Source of the DNA: Desulfomonilaceae bacterium
Lineage (GTDB): Bacteria > Desulfobacterota > Desulfomonilia > Desulfomonilales > Desulfomonilaceae
Assembly (NCBI GenBank): GCA_041662605.1
Contig: JBAZSD010000011.1
Span: forward strand, 1 to 64,000
DNA: 64,000 bases
Direction: 5' to 3'
Shown here: one piece after another, positions 17,603 to 26,728 of the stretch
Position numbering within the stretch: position 1 is the first letter of the stretch
Layout of the letters: every line of letters begins with the position of its first letter
Notes under the pieces: model-generated
The model's database searches: none
What the model was told of the DNA's origin: nothing
The model's input: only the letters and a program-made list of their open reading frames with translations
Made by a program: the position numbers and the translations under genes

Positions 17603-18493
17603 TTAAACCCGCTCTATTTCTTCTTTGCCAAATAGCCCATAAGGCCTGATCATAAGAACCAGGAAAAGGACCACAAAGGCCGTAAGGTCTTTCACACCCG
17701 GAAATGTCTGGTCCAAATAGCCACCTACCAGTGTCTCCATTACACCAATCACCAGACCCCCGATGATCGCGCCAGGAATGCTTTCCAGCCCTCCAAGAAT
17801 GACCGCTGGGAAAGCCTTGATAGCCACCAGACAAATACCTATGTTCAACACCATTACGTTAGCGAGGAATATCCCGGCGACAGCCGCGATGGCGAATGAA
17901 ATGCCCCATGTTAGAGCGAAAACTCTTTTGACGCTGACACCCATCAACATGGCCGTATCCTGGTCATTGGCCACTCCGCGCATTGCTAGCCCAACTCGTG
18001 AATATCTAAAGAAGAGGAAGAACAGGACGACCATCAACCCGGATATCAGCATCGCCCAGAGGTGGGTCTGTGACAGCACGAGTCCTTTAAAGACCAGAGA
18101 CTGTTCTGAAAAAGGTGACGGAAATATCTTGTTGTCATGCCCGAATATAATCCCGGAAATGCTCCTCAAAAATATGGATAGACCGATAGTGACCATGACT
18201 ACCGCAAATTGGGGCTCCCCGATCATGGGTCTCAAGATCAGGCGTTCGGTGACCAGTCCGAAGAACATTGCAATCGCTACGGTGATCACAACGGCCCAGA
18301 GAAATGGAATTCCTGCCATGACAAGCGCATAACAGATGAAGGCGCCCACCATCATCGCCTCTCCGTGCGCAAAGTTCATGATGTCGGTGGCTTTATAAAT
18401 AAGAACAAATCCTAGCGCCACAAGCGCATACAAACTCCCCACGGCGACGCCTGAAATAAAAAGCTGCAAAAAATAAAGCGCCTCTTCTGTCAC
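17603..18493 (-). CDS. livH: Branched-chain-type ABC transporter permease LivH
   Basis: Inner-membrane permease of 296 residues. The LivH signature LGFVLIYKATDIMNFAHGEA is near residues 27-46, and SVKRVFALTWGISFAIAAVAG and AFPAVILGGLESIPGAIIGG are typical of the second half. Start is GTG at 18491-18493 with GGGAG about 10 bases upstream. It follows the acyl-CoA synthetase by roughly 100 bases and precedes livM. Confidence 0.92.
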   Translation of the reverse strand: MTEEALYFLQLFISGVAVGSLYALVALGFVLIYKATDIMNFAHGEAMMVGAFICYALVMAGIPFLWAVVITVAIAMFFGLVTERLILRPMIGEPQFAVVMVTIGLSIFLRSISGIIFGHDNKIFPSPFSEQSLVFKGLVLSQTHLWAMLISGLMVVLFFLFFRYSRVGLAMRGVANDQDTAMLMGVSVKRVFALTWGISFAIAAVAGIFLANVMVLNIGICLVAIKAFPAVILGGLESIPGAIIGGLVIGVMETLVGGYLDQTFPGVKDLTAFVVLFLVLMIRPYGLFGKEEIERV

Positions 18494-18591
18494 CTTGGAT
18501 AAGCTCCCTTCATTCGAGAAATCTGATGCGTTTCGTCAATCTTTTGGCAAAAACCAGTTAGAGACATTCCTGGCGATCGGAAGGTTACGAA

Positions 18592-20388
18592 CTAGTACAT
18601 TGAATCAATCAGATCCTTGAATTTCTTCTCTATGCTGGATCGTTTCACCTTCATGGTCGCTGTCAGCTCTTCATCATCCTGGTCGAGTTCCTTTTCCAGA
18701 ATGGTAAACTTTTTGATTTTCTCCACCTGAGCAAAATTACTGTTGGTTTTTTCCACCTCTCCCTGAATCAGTTTTTTTACATCAGGATGAGTCGCAAGGC
18801 TTTTGTAATTGGTGTAAGCGATTCGATTGTTTTGAGCCCAGTGAGCGACGTTCTCCAGTTCGATCTGGATAAGGCAGGACACATACTTGCGACGATCGCC
18901 AATGACGATGGCCTCCTTAATGTACGGGCTAAATTTGAGGCTGTTTTCCAGTTCTGAGGGAGCTATGTTTTTACCGCCGGCCGTAATAATGATATCTTTT
19001 TTTCTGTCCGTAATTTTCAAGTGCCCGTCTTCGTCCATCTCCCCTACATCACCGGTATGTAGCCATCCGTCAATCACGACTTCTCTGGTGGCCTCCGGGT
19101 TACCGTAATAACCGGCAAAAACCGAATCCCCTTTCTGAAGGATCTCACCATCTTCCGCCAATTTGACTTCTACCGTCGGTATGGGTTTCCCGACCCCGCC
19201 AATCTTGATTTCGTCATTTCGGGGCATGAAAGAAATACCGCTCATTTCCGTCATGCCGTAGCATTCACGGACCGGCACGCCTATGGCATGGTAGAACCTC
19301 ATCAGATCAGGGGATAGTGGCGCCGCTCCGCTGACGAAAATGCGCGCGTCCAGAAGGCCCAGGTTGTTCCGCAAAGGCCGGAAGATGAGTAAATACGCAA
19401 GCGCGTATAGAGCTTTCCAATGTAGGGGGATCGGTTGCTTTTTAAGCTTGAATTCGGATACCTGCACGCCGATAGGAAACATGGCCTTAAAAATCCAGCG
19501 CTTGAAAAATATTGAATCCTGGATTTTTATCATGACATTGGAATGCATCTTCTCCCAAATCCGGGGCACGTTCAGGAACGCTGTGGGAGAAATCTCACTC
19601 AGGTCCTCCTGAAGAGTAGCTACGCTTTCTGCAAAATTTACGGCGCATCCGGCCCACATGGGGAAGATCAGGGAAAACATTCGCTCGGCAATATGGCAAA
19701 GCGGCAGAGCGGACACGAAAGAATCGGTTTGACGGAAGTTCAGGACCTCTGCCAGGCCTCGAATCATTGCTATCATGTTTTTGTGGGTGATCATGGCGCC
19801 TTTCGGCTGCCCTGTGGTACCAGACGTATATACAATGATGGCTGGATCGTCAGGTCTGGTTTCGCTCACCATGTCTTCGAACAAGTGAGGCTCTCTCGTG
19901 TTGATAGTGTTGCCCAGAGCCTCAACATCCTTGAAGCTTATGATCATAGGCTCTTTGTACCGGCGGAGCCCCTTCATCTCCACGACAATGATGTTCTTTA
20001 AGCCAGGAAGACTGGCCTTGACTTCCAAAATTTTGTCCACCTGCTCCTGGTCTTTAGCCACAACAAATTTGGATTCAGAATTTGTCAGGATATATTTGAC
20101 CTGAGAGGCGACGTCTGTAGGATATATGCCAACAGTGACGGCTGAAGAACTTTGGGTCGCCAGGTCCGCATACAGCCATTCCCGACAGTTGTCACCGAGG
20201 ATGGATAGTTTGTCTTGTCTTTGCAGTCCGAGTTTCTTCAGCCCGAGAGCGAAACAGCATACATGGTCCCAGTACTCATTCCAGGTCGTGCGTTGCCAGA
20301 TCCCCAGGTCCTTTTCTCTCAGCGCGACCTTGTTCGAATACAGTTTCCTGTTTCTCTCAAACAGCTTAGGTATGGTGTCAATTTCCAT
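18592..20388 (-). CDS. Long-chain acyl-CoA synthetase (FAA1-type, AMP-forming)
   Basis: Activates a carboxylic acid to its CoA thioester through an acyl-adenylate, in the cytoplasm or at the membrane. The P-loop-like motif is IVYTSGTTGQPKGAMITHKN at about residues 190-209. Later motifs are ECYGMTEMSGISF, WLHTGDVGEMDEDGHLKI and DRKKDIIITAGGKNIAPSEL. The C terminus (ATMKVKRSSIEKKF) is of the FAA1/AcsL type rather than the short PKNxxGK form. Length 598 fits. It is embedded between livG and livH, so uptake and activation are co-transcribed, an arrangement I regard as a strong hint that the ABC system imports the acid that this enzyme activates. Confidence 0.9.
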   Translation of the reverse strand: MEIDTIPKLFERNRKLYSNKVALREKDLGIWQRTTWNEYWDHVCCFALGLKKLGLQRQDKLSILGDNCREWLYADLATQSSSAVTVGIYPTDVASQVKYILTNSESKFVVAKDQEQVDKILEVKASLPGLKNIIVVEMKGLRRYKEPMIISFKDVEALGNTINTREPHLFEDMVSETRPDDPAIIVYTSGTTGQPKGAMITHKNMIAMIRGLAEVLNFRQTDSFVSALPLCHIAERMFSLIFPMWAGCAVNFAESVATLQEDLSEISPTAFLNVPRIWEKMHSNVMIKIQDSIFFKRWIFKAMFPIGVQVSEFKLKKQPIPLHWKALYALAYLLIFRPLRNNLGLLDARIFVSGAAPLSPDLMRFYHAIGVPVRECYGMTEMSGISFMPRNDEIKIGGVGKPIPTVEVKLAEDGEILQKGDSVFAGYYGNPEATREVVIDGWLHTGDVGEMDEDGHLKITDRKKDIIITAGGKNIAPSELENSLKFSPYIKEAIVIGDRRKYVSCLIQIELENVAHWAQNNRIAYTNYKSLATHPDVKKLIQGEVEKTNSNFAQVEKIKKFTILEKELDQDDEELTATMKVKRSSIEKKFKDLIDSMY

Positions 20389-20412
20389 GTCCAGACCTCT
20401 CAGACTCAGTTC

Positions 20413-21171
20413 CTACTGCCCTAAATAGGCTGCAATCACCTGTGGATTTGATTGAACCTCAGAAGGGCTACCGTCGCCGATTTTGGACCCGAAGTCCAAA
20501 ACCGTGACCGTGTTGGCAATATCCATGACCACGCCCATGTCATGTTCAACCATGACAATAGTGACCCCCATTTCCTCTTTGATGTCGAGTACAAAGCGGG
20601 CTATATCCTCTGTTTCCTCCACATTCATGCCCGCGACCGGTTCGTCGAGCAGAAGAATCTTCGGTTTCATAGCGAGAGCACGGCCTATCTCCACCCGTTT
20701 CTGAATTCCATAGGGTAGGGATCCCACTGTCTTTTTACGGACTTTTTCAATCTCAAGAAAATCGATAATCCTTTCCACCTGAAGCCTGCTTTCTTCTTCT
20801 TGCCGCACGGCTCTACCGAAAAATACAGCGCACGAAAGAAGGCCGGTAGTCATGTGTGTGTGGCATCCCAGCAGCAGGTTGTCTATTACGCTCATATTGG
20901 CGAACAACTCGATGTTCTGAAATGTCCTGGCGATTCCCTTTTTCGCTATCTCATGGGGTTTTAAATCGGAAATCTTTGAGCCCCTGAGAAGTATTTCGCC
21001 TGACGTTGGTGGATAAACACCGCTTATGCAATTGAAAAGGGATGTCTTGCCTGCTCCGTTAGGACCTATCACCGCATGCAACTCTCCCTCTTTGACGGTT
21101 ATGTCCAGCAATGACAAAGCAACGATACCGCCAAAACTCAACGAAAGGTTTTTGATCTGTAATAGCTCCAT
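20413..21171 (-). CDS. livG: ABC transporter ATPase LivG
   Basis: A cytoplasmic ATPase of 252 residues. Walker A GPNGAGKTS at residues 36-44, the LivG-specific long helical insert after ANMSVIDNLLLGCH, a degenerate signature (LPYGIQKRVEIGRAL), Walker B ILLLDEPVAGMN and the H-loop IVMVEHDMGVVMD. It forms a heterodimer with LivF under the LivHM permease. Only 15 bases separate it from livF and 24 from the synthetase gene. Confidence 0.93.
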   Translation of the reverse strand: MELLQIKNLSLSFGGIVALSLLDITVKEGELHAVIGPNGAGKTSLFNCISGVYPPTSGEILLRGSKISDLKPHEIAKKGIARTFQNIELFANMSVIDNLLLGCHTHMTTGLLSCAVFFGRAVRQEEESRLQVERIIDFLEIEKVRKKTVGSLPYGIQKRVEIGRALAMKPKILLLDEPVAGMNVEETEDIARFVLDIKEEMGVTIVMVEHDMGVVMDIANTVTVLDFGSKIGDGSPSEVQSNPQVIAAYLGQ

Positions 21172-21186
21172 GGTTACTCAAGTCCG

Positions 21187-21981
21187 TTAAGACAACCAGC
21201 GTTTGCGTCGCTTGTAATGCTTGACGCCGGCGTAACTCTTTCGCTCGTGGTTGTCGGTCACGCCGAGATAAAATTCCTTGACGTCCTCGTTTTCGAGCAA
21301 GCCCTCACTCGCTCCGTCCAGAACCATTTTCCCGCTTTCCATGATGTAACCGTATTGGGCGAAATTCAGTGCGACAAGAGCGTTCTGCTCCACAAGCAAG
21401 ATCGATGTGTTCTGTTCTCTATTAATGAGTCTCAGTATGTCAAAAATCTCTTTTACCAGCATCGGAGCTAGCCCAAGCGATGGCTCGTCGAGCATTAGCA
21501 GCTTGGGACGTGACATAAGGGCTCTCCCAATTGCGAGCATCTGTTGCTCGCCTCCACTCAACAGGAGCGCCTGCTGCTTGTAACGGCGACGAAGATGCGG
21601 GAAATACTCCATCACCATCTCAATGTCACGTTTCGCTCCATCACGGTCCCTGCGTGTATGCGCTCCAATCCACAGATTCTCAACTACGCTCAGGTCGGAG
21701 AAAACACGTCTCCCTTCCGGGACAAGACATATGCCCATCCTTACTATGGCGTCAGGATCCAGATTCACGATAGATTGACCCATGAATTGAACATCGCCTT
21801 CTTCAAGCGAGCCATTCTGAAATTTCAATATACCGCTAATGGTTTTGAGCGTGGTTGTCTTTCCGGCGGCATTGGCTCCCAGCAGGGCTACAACTTTCCC
21901 CTCGGGAATTTCCAGCGAGATCCCTTTCAGAACCATTATCACGTTGTTGTAAACCACCTGGATATTGTTAACCTTGAGCAT
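21187..21981 (-). CDS. livF: ABC transporter ATPase LivF
   Basis: A cytoplasmic ATPase of 264 residues. Walker A GANAAGKTT at residues 35-43, signature LLLSGGEQQMLAIGRAL, Walker B LLMLDEPSLGLAP, and H-loop ILLVEQNALVALNF. A basic tail (GVKHYKRRKRWLS) extends a little beyond the usual ~235-residue LivF. It is the first transporter gene after the thiolase, about 110 bases downstream of it. Confidence 0.93.
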   Translation of the reverse strand: MLKVNNIQVVYNNVIMVLKGISLEIPEGKVVALLGANAAGKTTTLKTISGILKFQNGSLEEGDVQFMGQSIVNLDPDAIVRMGICLVPEGRRVFSDLSVVENLWIGAHTRRDRDGAKRDIEMVMEYFPHLRRRYKQQALLLSGGEQQMLAIGRALMSRPKLLMLDEPSLGLAPMLVKEIFDILRLINREQNTSILLVEQNALVALNFAQYGYIMESGKMVLDGASEGLLENEDVKEFYLGVTDNHERKSYAGVKHYKRRKRWLS

Positions 21982-22090
21982 AAATCGCGTTCTCCCGGTC
22001 TACGAAGAGAGGGGTCTCTAGCTTTTTACGTAAGGGGGCTCTGAAGGTTGAGTCTAACAAATTGAACCTTGGTCAATGTTGAGCGTCAGG

Positions 22091-23263
22091 CTAAAGCCGT
22101 TCAAGGACCACAGCGAAACCCATTCCACCGCCTGCGCAGAGGGACGCAACGCCCAGACCGAGATTGTCGGCGAGCATTCCGTGGAAAAGCGTTACCACGA
22201 GCCTGCAGCCTGTCGCTCCTACGGGGTGCCCCAACGCAATCCCACTTCCATATGGATTGACCTTCTCGCGTTGCAAACCCAGTTCGCGCTCGCACGCCAA
22301 ATACTGCGCGGCAAAGGCTTCGTTGATCTCAAAGCGATCAATGTCACCAAGTTTTAGTCCCGAGTCCTTAATTGCGCCTCTTATGGCCGGAACAGGGCCG
22401 ATTCCCATGATGTTGGGATCAACTCCTACCACTTTGTATCCTCTGACGCTGACTAGAGGCCTCAGCCCCATCTCTTTAGCCTTTTGGTGAGTAGTAACAA
22501 TGACCGCTGAAGCGGCGTCGTTCATGCCGCAGGAGTTTCCAGCGGTCACCGTGCCGTGTTCCTTGAATGCCGCCGGAAGTTTGGCCAATTGTTCCAGTGT
22601 GACATCCGGCCTGACGTGTTCGTCGGTGTCAAACAACAGTGGTTCTTTTTTTCCCCTTGGTACGGTGACGGGAATGATTTCCGCTTTGAATCTGCCTTCC
22701 TTAATGGCCCGCGCCGCTCTCTGATGACTCAACAGAGCAAACTCGTCCTGTTCGTGGCGTGAAATCCCATACTTTTCGGCAAGATTTTCGGCTGTTAGCC
22801 CCATGCCCACTCCGATAGGGTGCTCCTGCATGCCTTTCCAAAGAAGATCATAAGCCTGAAGATGCCGAATACGCTGCCCCCATCGAGCGGATTCCATTAT
22901 GTATGGAGCGTTACTCATGCTTTCAACACCACCTGCCAGAGCGACCTCGACTTCCTCGCACTGAACCGCTTGAACAGCGCTTATCAACGCCTGCATGGAA
23001 GAGCCGCAAGTGGAGTTTATAGTGAATCCCGGTACGTGTTCCGGTATCCCGGCCCGATATGCGGAAATACGGGCTATATTCTGGTCTATAGGCGCAAAAC
23101 AGTTTCCGAATATGACTTTACCTATAGGTAAGGATGCGCCTGGCCCCTTAACAGAGTTTTCCATGACTAATTGCGCTAGATGACTCGCTGACAAGCCTTT
23201 TAGTGTGCCGCCAAAATCACCCAAAGGCGTTCTCAACGCGTTTGCCAGAACTACTTTGTCCAT
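22091..23263 (-). CDS. Acetyl-CoA acyltransferase (thiolase)
   Basis: Thiolase of 390 residues that cleaves 3-ketoacyl-CoA (or condenses acetyl-CoA). The acyl-carrying Cys is at about residue 86 (INSTCGSSMQA), the Asn/Glu motif is INEAFAAQYLA, the catalytic His is near 346 (ALGHPVGATG) and the base Cys near 376 (LCAGGGMG). All catalytic residues are present. GGAGG lies about 10 bases before the ATG. Together with the dehydrogenase just upstream it supplies the last two steps of beta-oxidation for the liv-linked pathway. Confidence 0.92.
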   Translation of the reverse strand: MDKVVLANALRTPLGDFGGTLKGLSASHLAQLVMENSVKGPGASLPIGKVIFGNCFAPIDQNIARISAYRAGIPEHVPGFTINSTCGSSMQALISAVQAVQCEEVEVALAGGVESMSNAPYIMESARWGQRIRHLQAYDLLWKGMQEHPIGVGMGLTAENLAEKYGISRHEQDEFALLSHQRAARAIKEGRFKAEIIPVTVPRGKKEPLLFDTDEHVRPDVTLEQLAKLPAAFKEHGTVTAGNSCGMNDAASAVIVTTHQKAKEMGLRPLVSVRGYKVVGVDPNIMGIGPVPAIRGAIKDSGLKLGDIDRFEINEAFAAQYLACERELGLQREKVNPYGSGIALGHPVGATGCRLVVTLFHGMLADNLGLGVASLCAGGGMGFAVVLERL

Positions 23264-23348
23264 GGCCTATTGACCTCCTACCCGATCAAAAGGAAATGAG
23301 AGCATTTCTCCAACGTAATGCGACGAAGAATAACTACGACTTCCACAG

Positions 23349-24251
23349 TCAAAATCCTGCCAGATTCCTCGGTTGAGACCATTTAGAATCGCTGTAGTCG
23401 TAAAAACCTCGGCCTGACTTAGCTCCTAGATCTCCCAACGCGACCAGCCTCTTGAGCAGAGGCGGAGGCGCATACCGAGGTTCATGATATTCATCAAACA
23501 GTATGTTGCCCGCTTTGACGAGGGTGTCCAGGCCTATCAGGTCCGAAAGGGCCAAAGGACCCATAGGATGGCCACAACCGTACCGCATCCCACTGTCGAT
23601 GTCGCTTACTGTCGCAAGTCCCGATGAAAGCGCGCGGATTGCATCAAATAAATACGGTGTCAGCAGGTAGTTTACGAGGAATCCAGCTTGGTCACGCACC
23701 AAAATGGGCCTTTTCCCCAAAGACACCACGAAGTCCAGCGACCTCTGGATCACGTCTTCGGATGTCACAGCCGTCCTGACAACCTCAACCAGTTTCATTA
23801 CGGGAACAGGATTGAAAAAATGAAGTCCAAGGAACCTGTCTGGATGTCTGAGGCCCGAGCAAAGGCCGGTGATGTCCAAAGTCGATGTGTTGCTGGCAAA
23901 TATGGTTTTTTCGGCGCAGATTGTGTCCAATTGCTTAAAAAGAGCCGTCTTTGCGTTAGAATTCTCGTATATCGCTTCAATTATCATGTCGCATTCGCTC
24001 ATTGCTCGTGGATCCGAATGGCCTCCAATTCTGGCGAGAATGGTCTCCCGTTCGGATTCCCTAATAGCGCCCTTGTCCACCATTCGTGCGAGATTCGAGG
24101 CAATTTTACTGATTGAGGCGTCCACAAGATTCTTTACGGTATCCACGACTACGACATCATAAGCGGCCATTGCCGCCACCTGAGCTATTCCTGTTCCCAT
24201 CAAGCCCGAGCCGACAACACCGACAAGTCTAAATCTGGACTCCGTTCCCAT
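23349..24251 (-). CDS. 3-hydroxyacyl-CoA dehydrogenase (PaaH/Hbd type)
   Basis: NAD-dependent dehydrogenase of 300 residues that oxidises 3-hydroxyacyl-CoA to 3-ketoacyl-CoA. The dinucleotide loop is GVVGSGLMGTGIAQ (residues 11-24), with Asp 37 at the end of the second strand favouring NAD. The catalytic His is at about 144 (LGLHFFNPVPVMKLVEVV). The C-terminal helical domain has GYGCGHPMGPLALSDLIGLD-like sequence (RYGCGHPMGPLALSDLIGLD). It overlaps the end of the TetR gene by 23 bases, so regulator and enzyme are translated from one mRNA. Confidence 0.92.
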   Translation of the reverse strand: MGTESRFRLVGVVGSGLMGTGIAQVAAMAAYDVVVVDTVKNLVDASISKIASNLARMVDKGAIRESERETILARIGGHSDPRAMSECDMIIEAIYENSNAKTALFKQLDTICAEKTIFASNTSTLDITGLCSGLRHPDRFLGLHFFNPVPVMKLVEVVRTAVTSEDVIQRSLDFVVSLGKRPILVRDQAGFLVNYLLTPYLFDAIRALSSGLATVSDIDSGMRYGCGHPMGPLALSDLIGLDTLVKAGNILFDEYHEPRYAPPPLLKRLVALGDLGAKSGRGFYDYSDSKWSQPRNLAGF

Positions 24252-24903
24252 GTTCTTCGCCTTTGTTTGATTTCAATTGTATTTGTTCGAGCGTTCGCTC
24301 CGCCGAGATTTCTTCTCTTACCAAACCGTGTAGGAAAACCTCCCGGAATGTCCGGACGTACAGCTCTCCGTCCAGATGATATCTGTTGAGAACCCACTGA
24401 TGGAGCACCCCGTCGTGAAGCGCCATGAAAGTCAAGGCCGTAACATCCGGGTCAAGGTTCTTCTTAAAAAGTCCCTGTCGTATTCCCAGGCTGACTATCT
24501 CGCTAATTACTTTCCGGTATTCCAGATAAACACCTTTAAGCGCAGGCTCAAAATCTACATCCGTATTAAGCTCAGTTGTGAGAAACGTCAGGAATACGCA
24601 TAAATACTGATTTTCCAGAGCGAATCTGGAGTTGAAGCTGATAACGTCATGTATGCGATTCAGGGCGTTGCCTGGACTTTGCTTGAGTGTATCGATCATC
24701 CCGCCGATGAAGCGGGATTTGAATTCTTCAATGATCCTTAAAAGAAGATCTCCCTTGCTGTTAAAGTGGGAGTAGAGCGCTCCCTTGGTAAGACCGGCTT
24801 TCGCTGTGATTTCATGGACGGATGTGCCGTGGTATCCCTTTCGGACGAATATCTCAAGAGCTGCCTGAATGATTTTGTTTTCGGTGTCGCTGTGTCGTTT
24901 CAT
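24229..24903 (-). CDS. TetR-family regulator of the liv/acyl-CoA operon
   Basis: A 224-residue repressor-type protein. The N-terminal helix-turn-helix is clear (AALEIFVRKGYHGTSVHEIT then GLTKGALYSHFNSKGDLL, residues about 14-52). The C-terminal ligand domain is helical and unassigned, as usual. As first gene of the operon, and with a matching operator candidate both in front of itself (24925-24941) and in front of the divergent acyl-CoA dehydrogenase (25136-25152), it probably controls both units and responds to an acyl-CoA; this is inference. Confidence 0.9.
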   Translation of the reverse strand: MKRHSDTENKIIQAALEIFVRKGYHGTSVHEITAKAGLTKGALYSHFNSKGDLLLRIIEEFKSRFIGGMIDTLKQSPGNALNRIHDVISFNSRFALENQYLCVFLTFLTTELNTDVDFEPALKGVYLEYRKVISEIVSLGIRQGLFKKNLDPDVTALTFMALHDGVLHQWVLNRYHLDGELYVRTFREVFLHGLVREEISAERTLEQIQLKSNKGEEHGNGVQI

Positions 24904-24924
24904 ATTTAGGTGACGCCCTAATAC

Positions 24925-24941
24925 TGACCGATTGGTATGTT
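24925..24941. promoter_or_regulatory. Operator candidate, site 1 (TetR)
   Basis: TGACCGATTGGTATGTT, with a near-palindromic core ACCGATTGGT. It lies between the TetR start and a TTGACA (minus strand, 24968-24973), so binding there would block the TetR promoter. It matches site 2 at 25136 in 14 of 17 positions. Confidence 0.45.
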
Positions 24942-24967
24942 AAACCCTAATAGGATGACTCGGTTGT

Positions 24968-24973
24968 TGTCAA
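24968..24973 (-). promoter_or_regulatory. -35 element candidate of the TetR-liv operon
   Basis: The minus strand reads TTGACA here, followed about 15-17 bases later by TATTAG/ATTAGG as a weak -10. The spacing to the gene start leaves room for the operator candidate at 24925-24941. Confidence 0.35.
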
Positions 24974-25135
24974 GGTTTTTCTATCCAGATGGTAACATTG
25001 TCAGTTTAGTGGTGGATAACGATCCTAAAATAGGCTCTAACAACAGATGTAAGAGACTGAGCCTCGGGCATGGCCCGCAGGTGATGAAATGTACTCTTTT
25101 TTCTTGACAATCATGGATTTCGGGGAAAAAGTAAA

Positions 25136-25152
25136 TGACCGTTTAGTATATT
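25136..25152. promoter_or_regulatory. Operator candidate, site 2 (TetR)
   Basis: TGACCGTTTAGTATATT, 33 bases before the acyl-CoA dehydrogenase start and downstream of a TTGACA at 25104-25109. It differs from site 1 at three of 17 positions. Its position is right for repression of the dehydrogenase gene. Confidence 0.45.
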
Positions 25153-25184
25153 ATTCCATCGGTCTGCAGATAAGGAGATCACCT

Positions 25185-26333
25185 ATGGATTACTCTCTTA
25201 GCGATGAACAGAAACAAATCGTGGAGGCTGCACGTAAATTTGCTCTTAATGAGTTTCCAAAAGTTGCCCGTGAATGTGATCGGGAAGAAAAGTTCCCGAC
25301 AGAAATTTGGAAAAAGGCAGGAGAGCTTGGTTTCATGGGTATATTCACCTCTCCGGAATATGGGGGATTGGGCCTTGGGTGTCTGGAGCACGCCATGGTC
25401 ATGGAGGAGTTCTGGCGGGTGGATCCCGGTGTGGGATGCATCCTGCTGGCCGTTTTCGGCTCAGAAATTCTGGGAAGTTTCGGTACCCAGGACCAGAAGG
25501 AAAAATATTTGGCGCCTGTCGCCGAGGGTAAGGCGATCATCGGATGCGCCATCACCGAACCGAATGCGGGCAGCGACATTTTCGGCGTCAGGACGCGTGC
25601 GGTTAAAACCGGTGCCGGCTACGTCATCAACGGTAGCAAGCAGTTTATAACGAACGGTAGCGTCGCTGATTTTTTACTGGTGTATTGTCTTACCAACCCT
25701 GAAGCCAAGAAGCCCACTCAGCGCTTCAGCTTTCTTGCGGTCGAACGAGGCCGTAAAGGTTTCACTGCTAACAAACTCAAGGGTAAAATGGGCATCAGGG
25801 CGTCCGACACTGCGGAACTTGCGTTTGACGACGTCGAAGTGCCGGAGGAAAATCTTATCGGCGCCAGAGAGGGCGATGGCTTCGATCAGGTGATGCGCCT
25901 GTTTAACATTAACCGGATGGTGGCGGCCGCTCAGGGCGTTGGTGTCGCGCAGGGAGCCCTGGACAAGGCGGTAACCTATGTCCGTGAAAGAACACAGTTC
26001 GGCGCTCCTCTTGCGTCGTTTCAGGGAATTCAGTTCAAATTAGCAGAGATGGCGGCGCGTGTGGAAAGCGCTCGTCTGCTTTACCACAAGGCAGCGTGGC
26101 TCATGGATCATGGCCACGTGGATAGGAAGCTTGTTTCCATAGCCAAACTGGTGGCTGGAGAAACAGCGGTGCGAGTCACGGATGAAGCGCTACAATTGCA
26201 CGGTGGTTATGGATATATGGATGAATACGATGTAGAGCGATTTTATCGGGACGCCAAAATAGTGGAAATTTACGAAGGGACCAAAGAGATCGAAAAAATT
26301 ACGATCGCTAGAGAAGTCCTGGGCAGAAACTGA
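25185..26333 (+). CDS. Acyl-CoA dehydrogenase
   Basis: FAD-dependent dehydrogenase of 382 residues that introduces the alpha-beta double bond into acyl-CoA and passes electrons to electron-transfer flavoprotein. Motifs: CAITEPNAGSDIFGVRTRAV (FAD/substrate loop), KQFITNGSVADF, GKMGIRASDTAEL, and the C-terminal LHGGYGYMDEYDVERFYRDA followed by IYEGTKEI, whose Glu (about 364) is the catalytic base. The ATG at 25185 follows AAGGAGA and gives the usual length; an earlier in-frame start at 25089 adds an unlike N terminus. It diverges from the TetR-liv operon and likely performs the first oxidation step of that pathway. Confidence 0.93.
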   Translation: MDYSLSDEQKQIVEAARKFALNEFPKVARECDREEKFPTEIWKKAGELGFMGIFTSPEYGGLGLGCLEHAMVMEEFWRVDPGVGCILLAVFGSEILGSFGTQDQKEKYLAPVAEGKAIIGCAITEPNAGSDIFGVRTRAVKTGAGYVINGSKQFITNGSVADFLLVYCLTNPEAKKPTQRFSFLAVERGRKGFTANKLKGKMGIRASDTAELAFDDVEVPEENLIGAREGDGFDQVMRLFNINRMVAAAQGVGVAQGALDKAVTYVRERTQFGAPLASFQGIQFKLAEMAARVESARLLYHKAAWLMDHGHVDRKLVSIAKLVAGETAVRVTDEALQLHGGYGYMDEYDVERFYRDAKIVEIYEGTKEIEKITIAREVLGRN

Positions 26334-26377
26334 AAGAACCGCCAGGCTGAACTAGCGCTCGCATAAATACTATTTAT

Positions 26378-26728
26378 TCATTCATTCGCGCCGCAGGGTC
26401 TGGTGTTTTGGGGTGAGAGCAACCATGTTTTTGTTTCTCCAGGCCGCGTAACCTTGTCATAACCCCATGGTGTGGTTTCAGTGCGGGAAACTTTTTCACC
26501 AGCCTGGAACAATGTTACCGCTCCTGACGCGAGCAATTTCGAGACTCCTTCAAGATCCGTGGTTTTTAGTATTGAGACGAGACTGTTCTGGGCGTCCTGG
26601 GTGTCTGCCGCATACATGTCCCTAACGACTATCTTACAGTCGACATTGTCAGCAAAGGTAGTAGCGACTAACAGGAAGAAACACACAACAGATAAAAGTA
26701 ATCTGCTCATTACTCCATTATTCATCAA
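26378..26728 (-). CDS. Small secreted protein of unknown function
   Basis: About 110-116 residues with a clear signal peptide (MSRLLLSVVCFFLLVATTFA) and a mature part of about 90 residues holding two Cys (VDCKIVV and RPCGANE), which could form a disulfide in the periplasm. I recognise no family. Two start codons are possible: a TTG/ATG overlapping the stop of the response regulator gene, or the ATG of MSRLLL six codons on. It is the third gene of a regulator-response regulator-secreted protein unit, which suggests a sensing or envelope role; this is inference. Confidence 0.6.
   Translation of the reverse strand: MMNNGVMSRLLLSVVCFFLLVATTFADNVDCKIVVRDMYAADTQDAQNSLVSILKTTDLEGVSKLLASGAVTLFQAGEKVSRTETTPWGYDKVTRPGETKTWLLSPQNTRPCGANE

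Noticed and set aside
17763..18332. Plus-strand open frame of 189 codons inside livH
   Set aside because: It is fully antisense to a well-supported permease gene and has the composition expected from the opposite strand of membrane segments.
21544..22044. Plus-strand open frame of 166 codons antisense to livF
   Set aside because: Fully overlaps a livF gene with intact ATPase motifs; no family signal.
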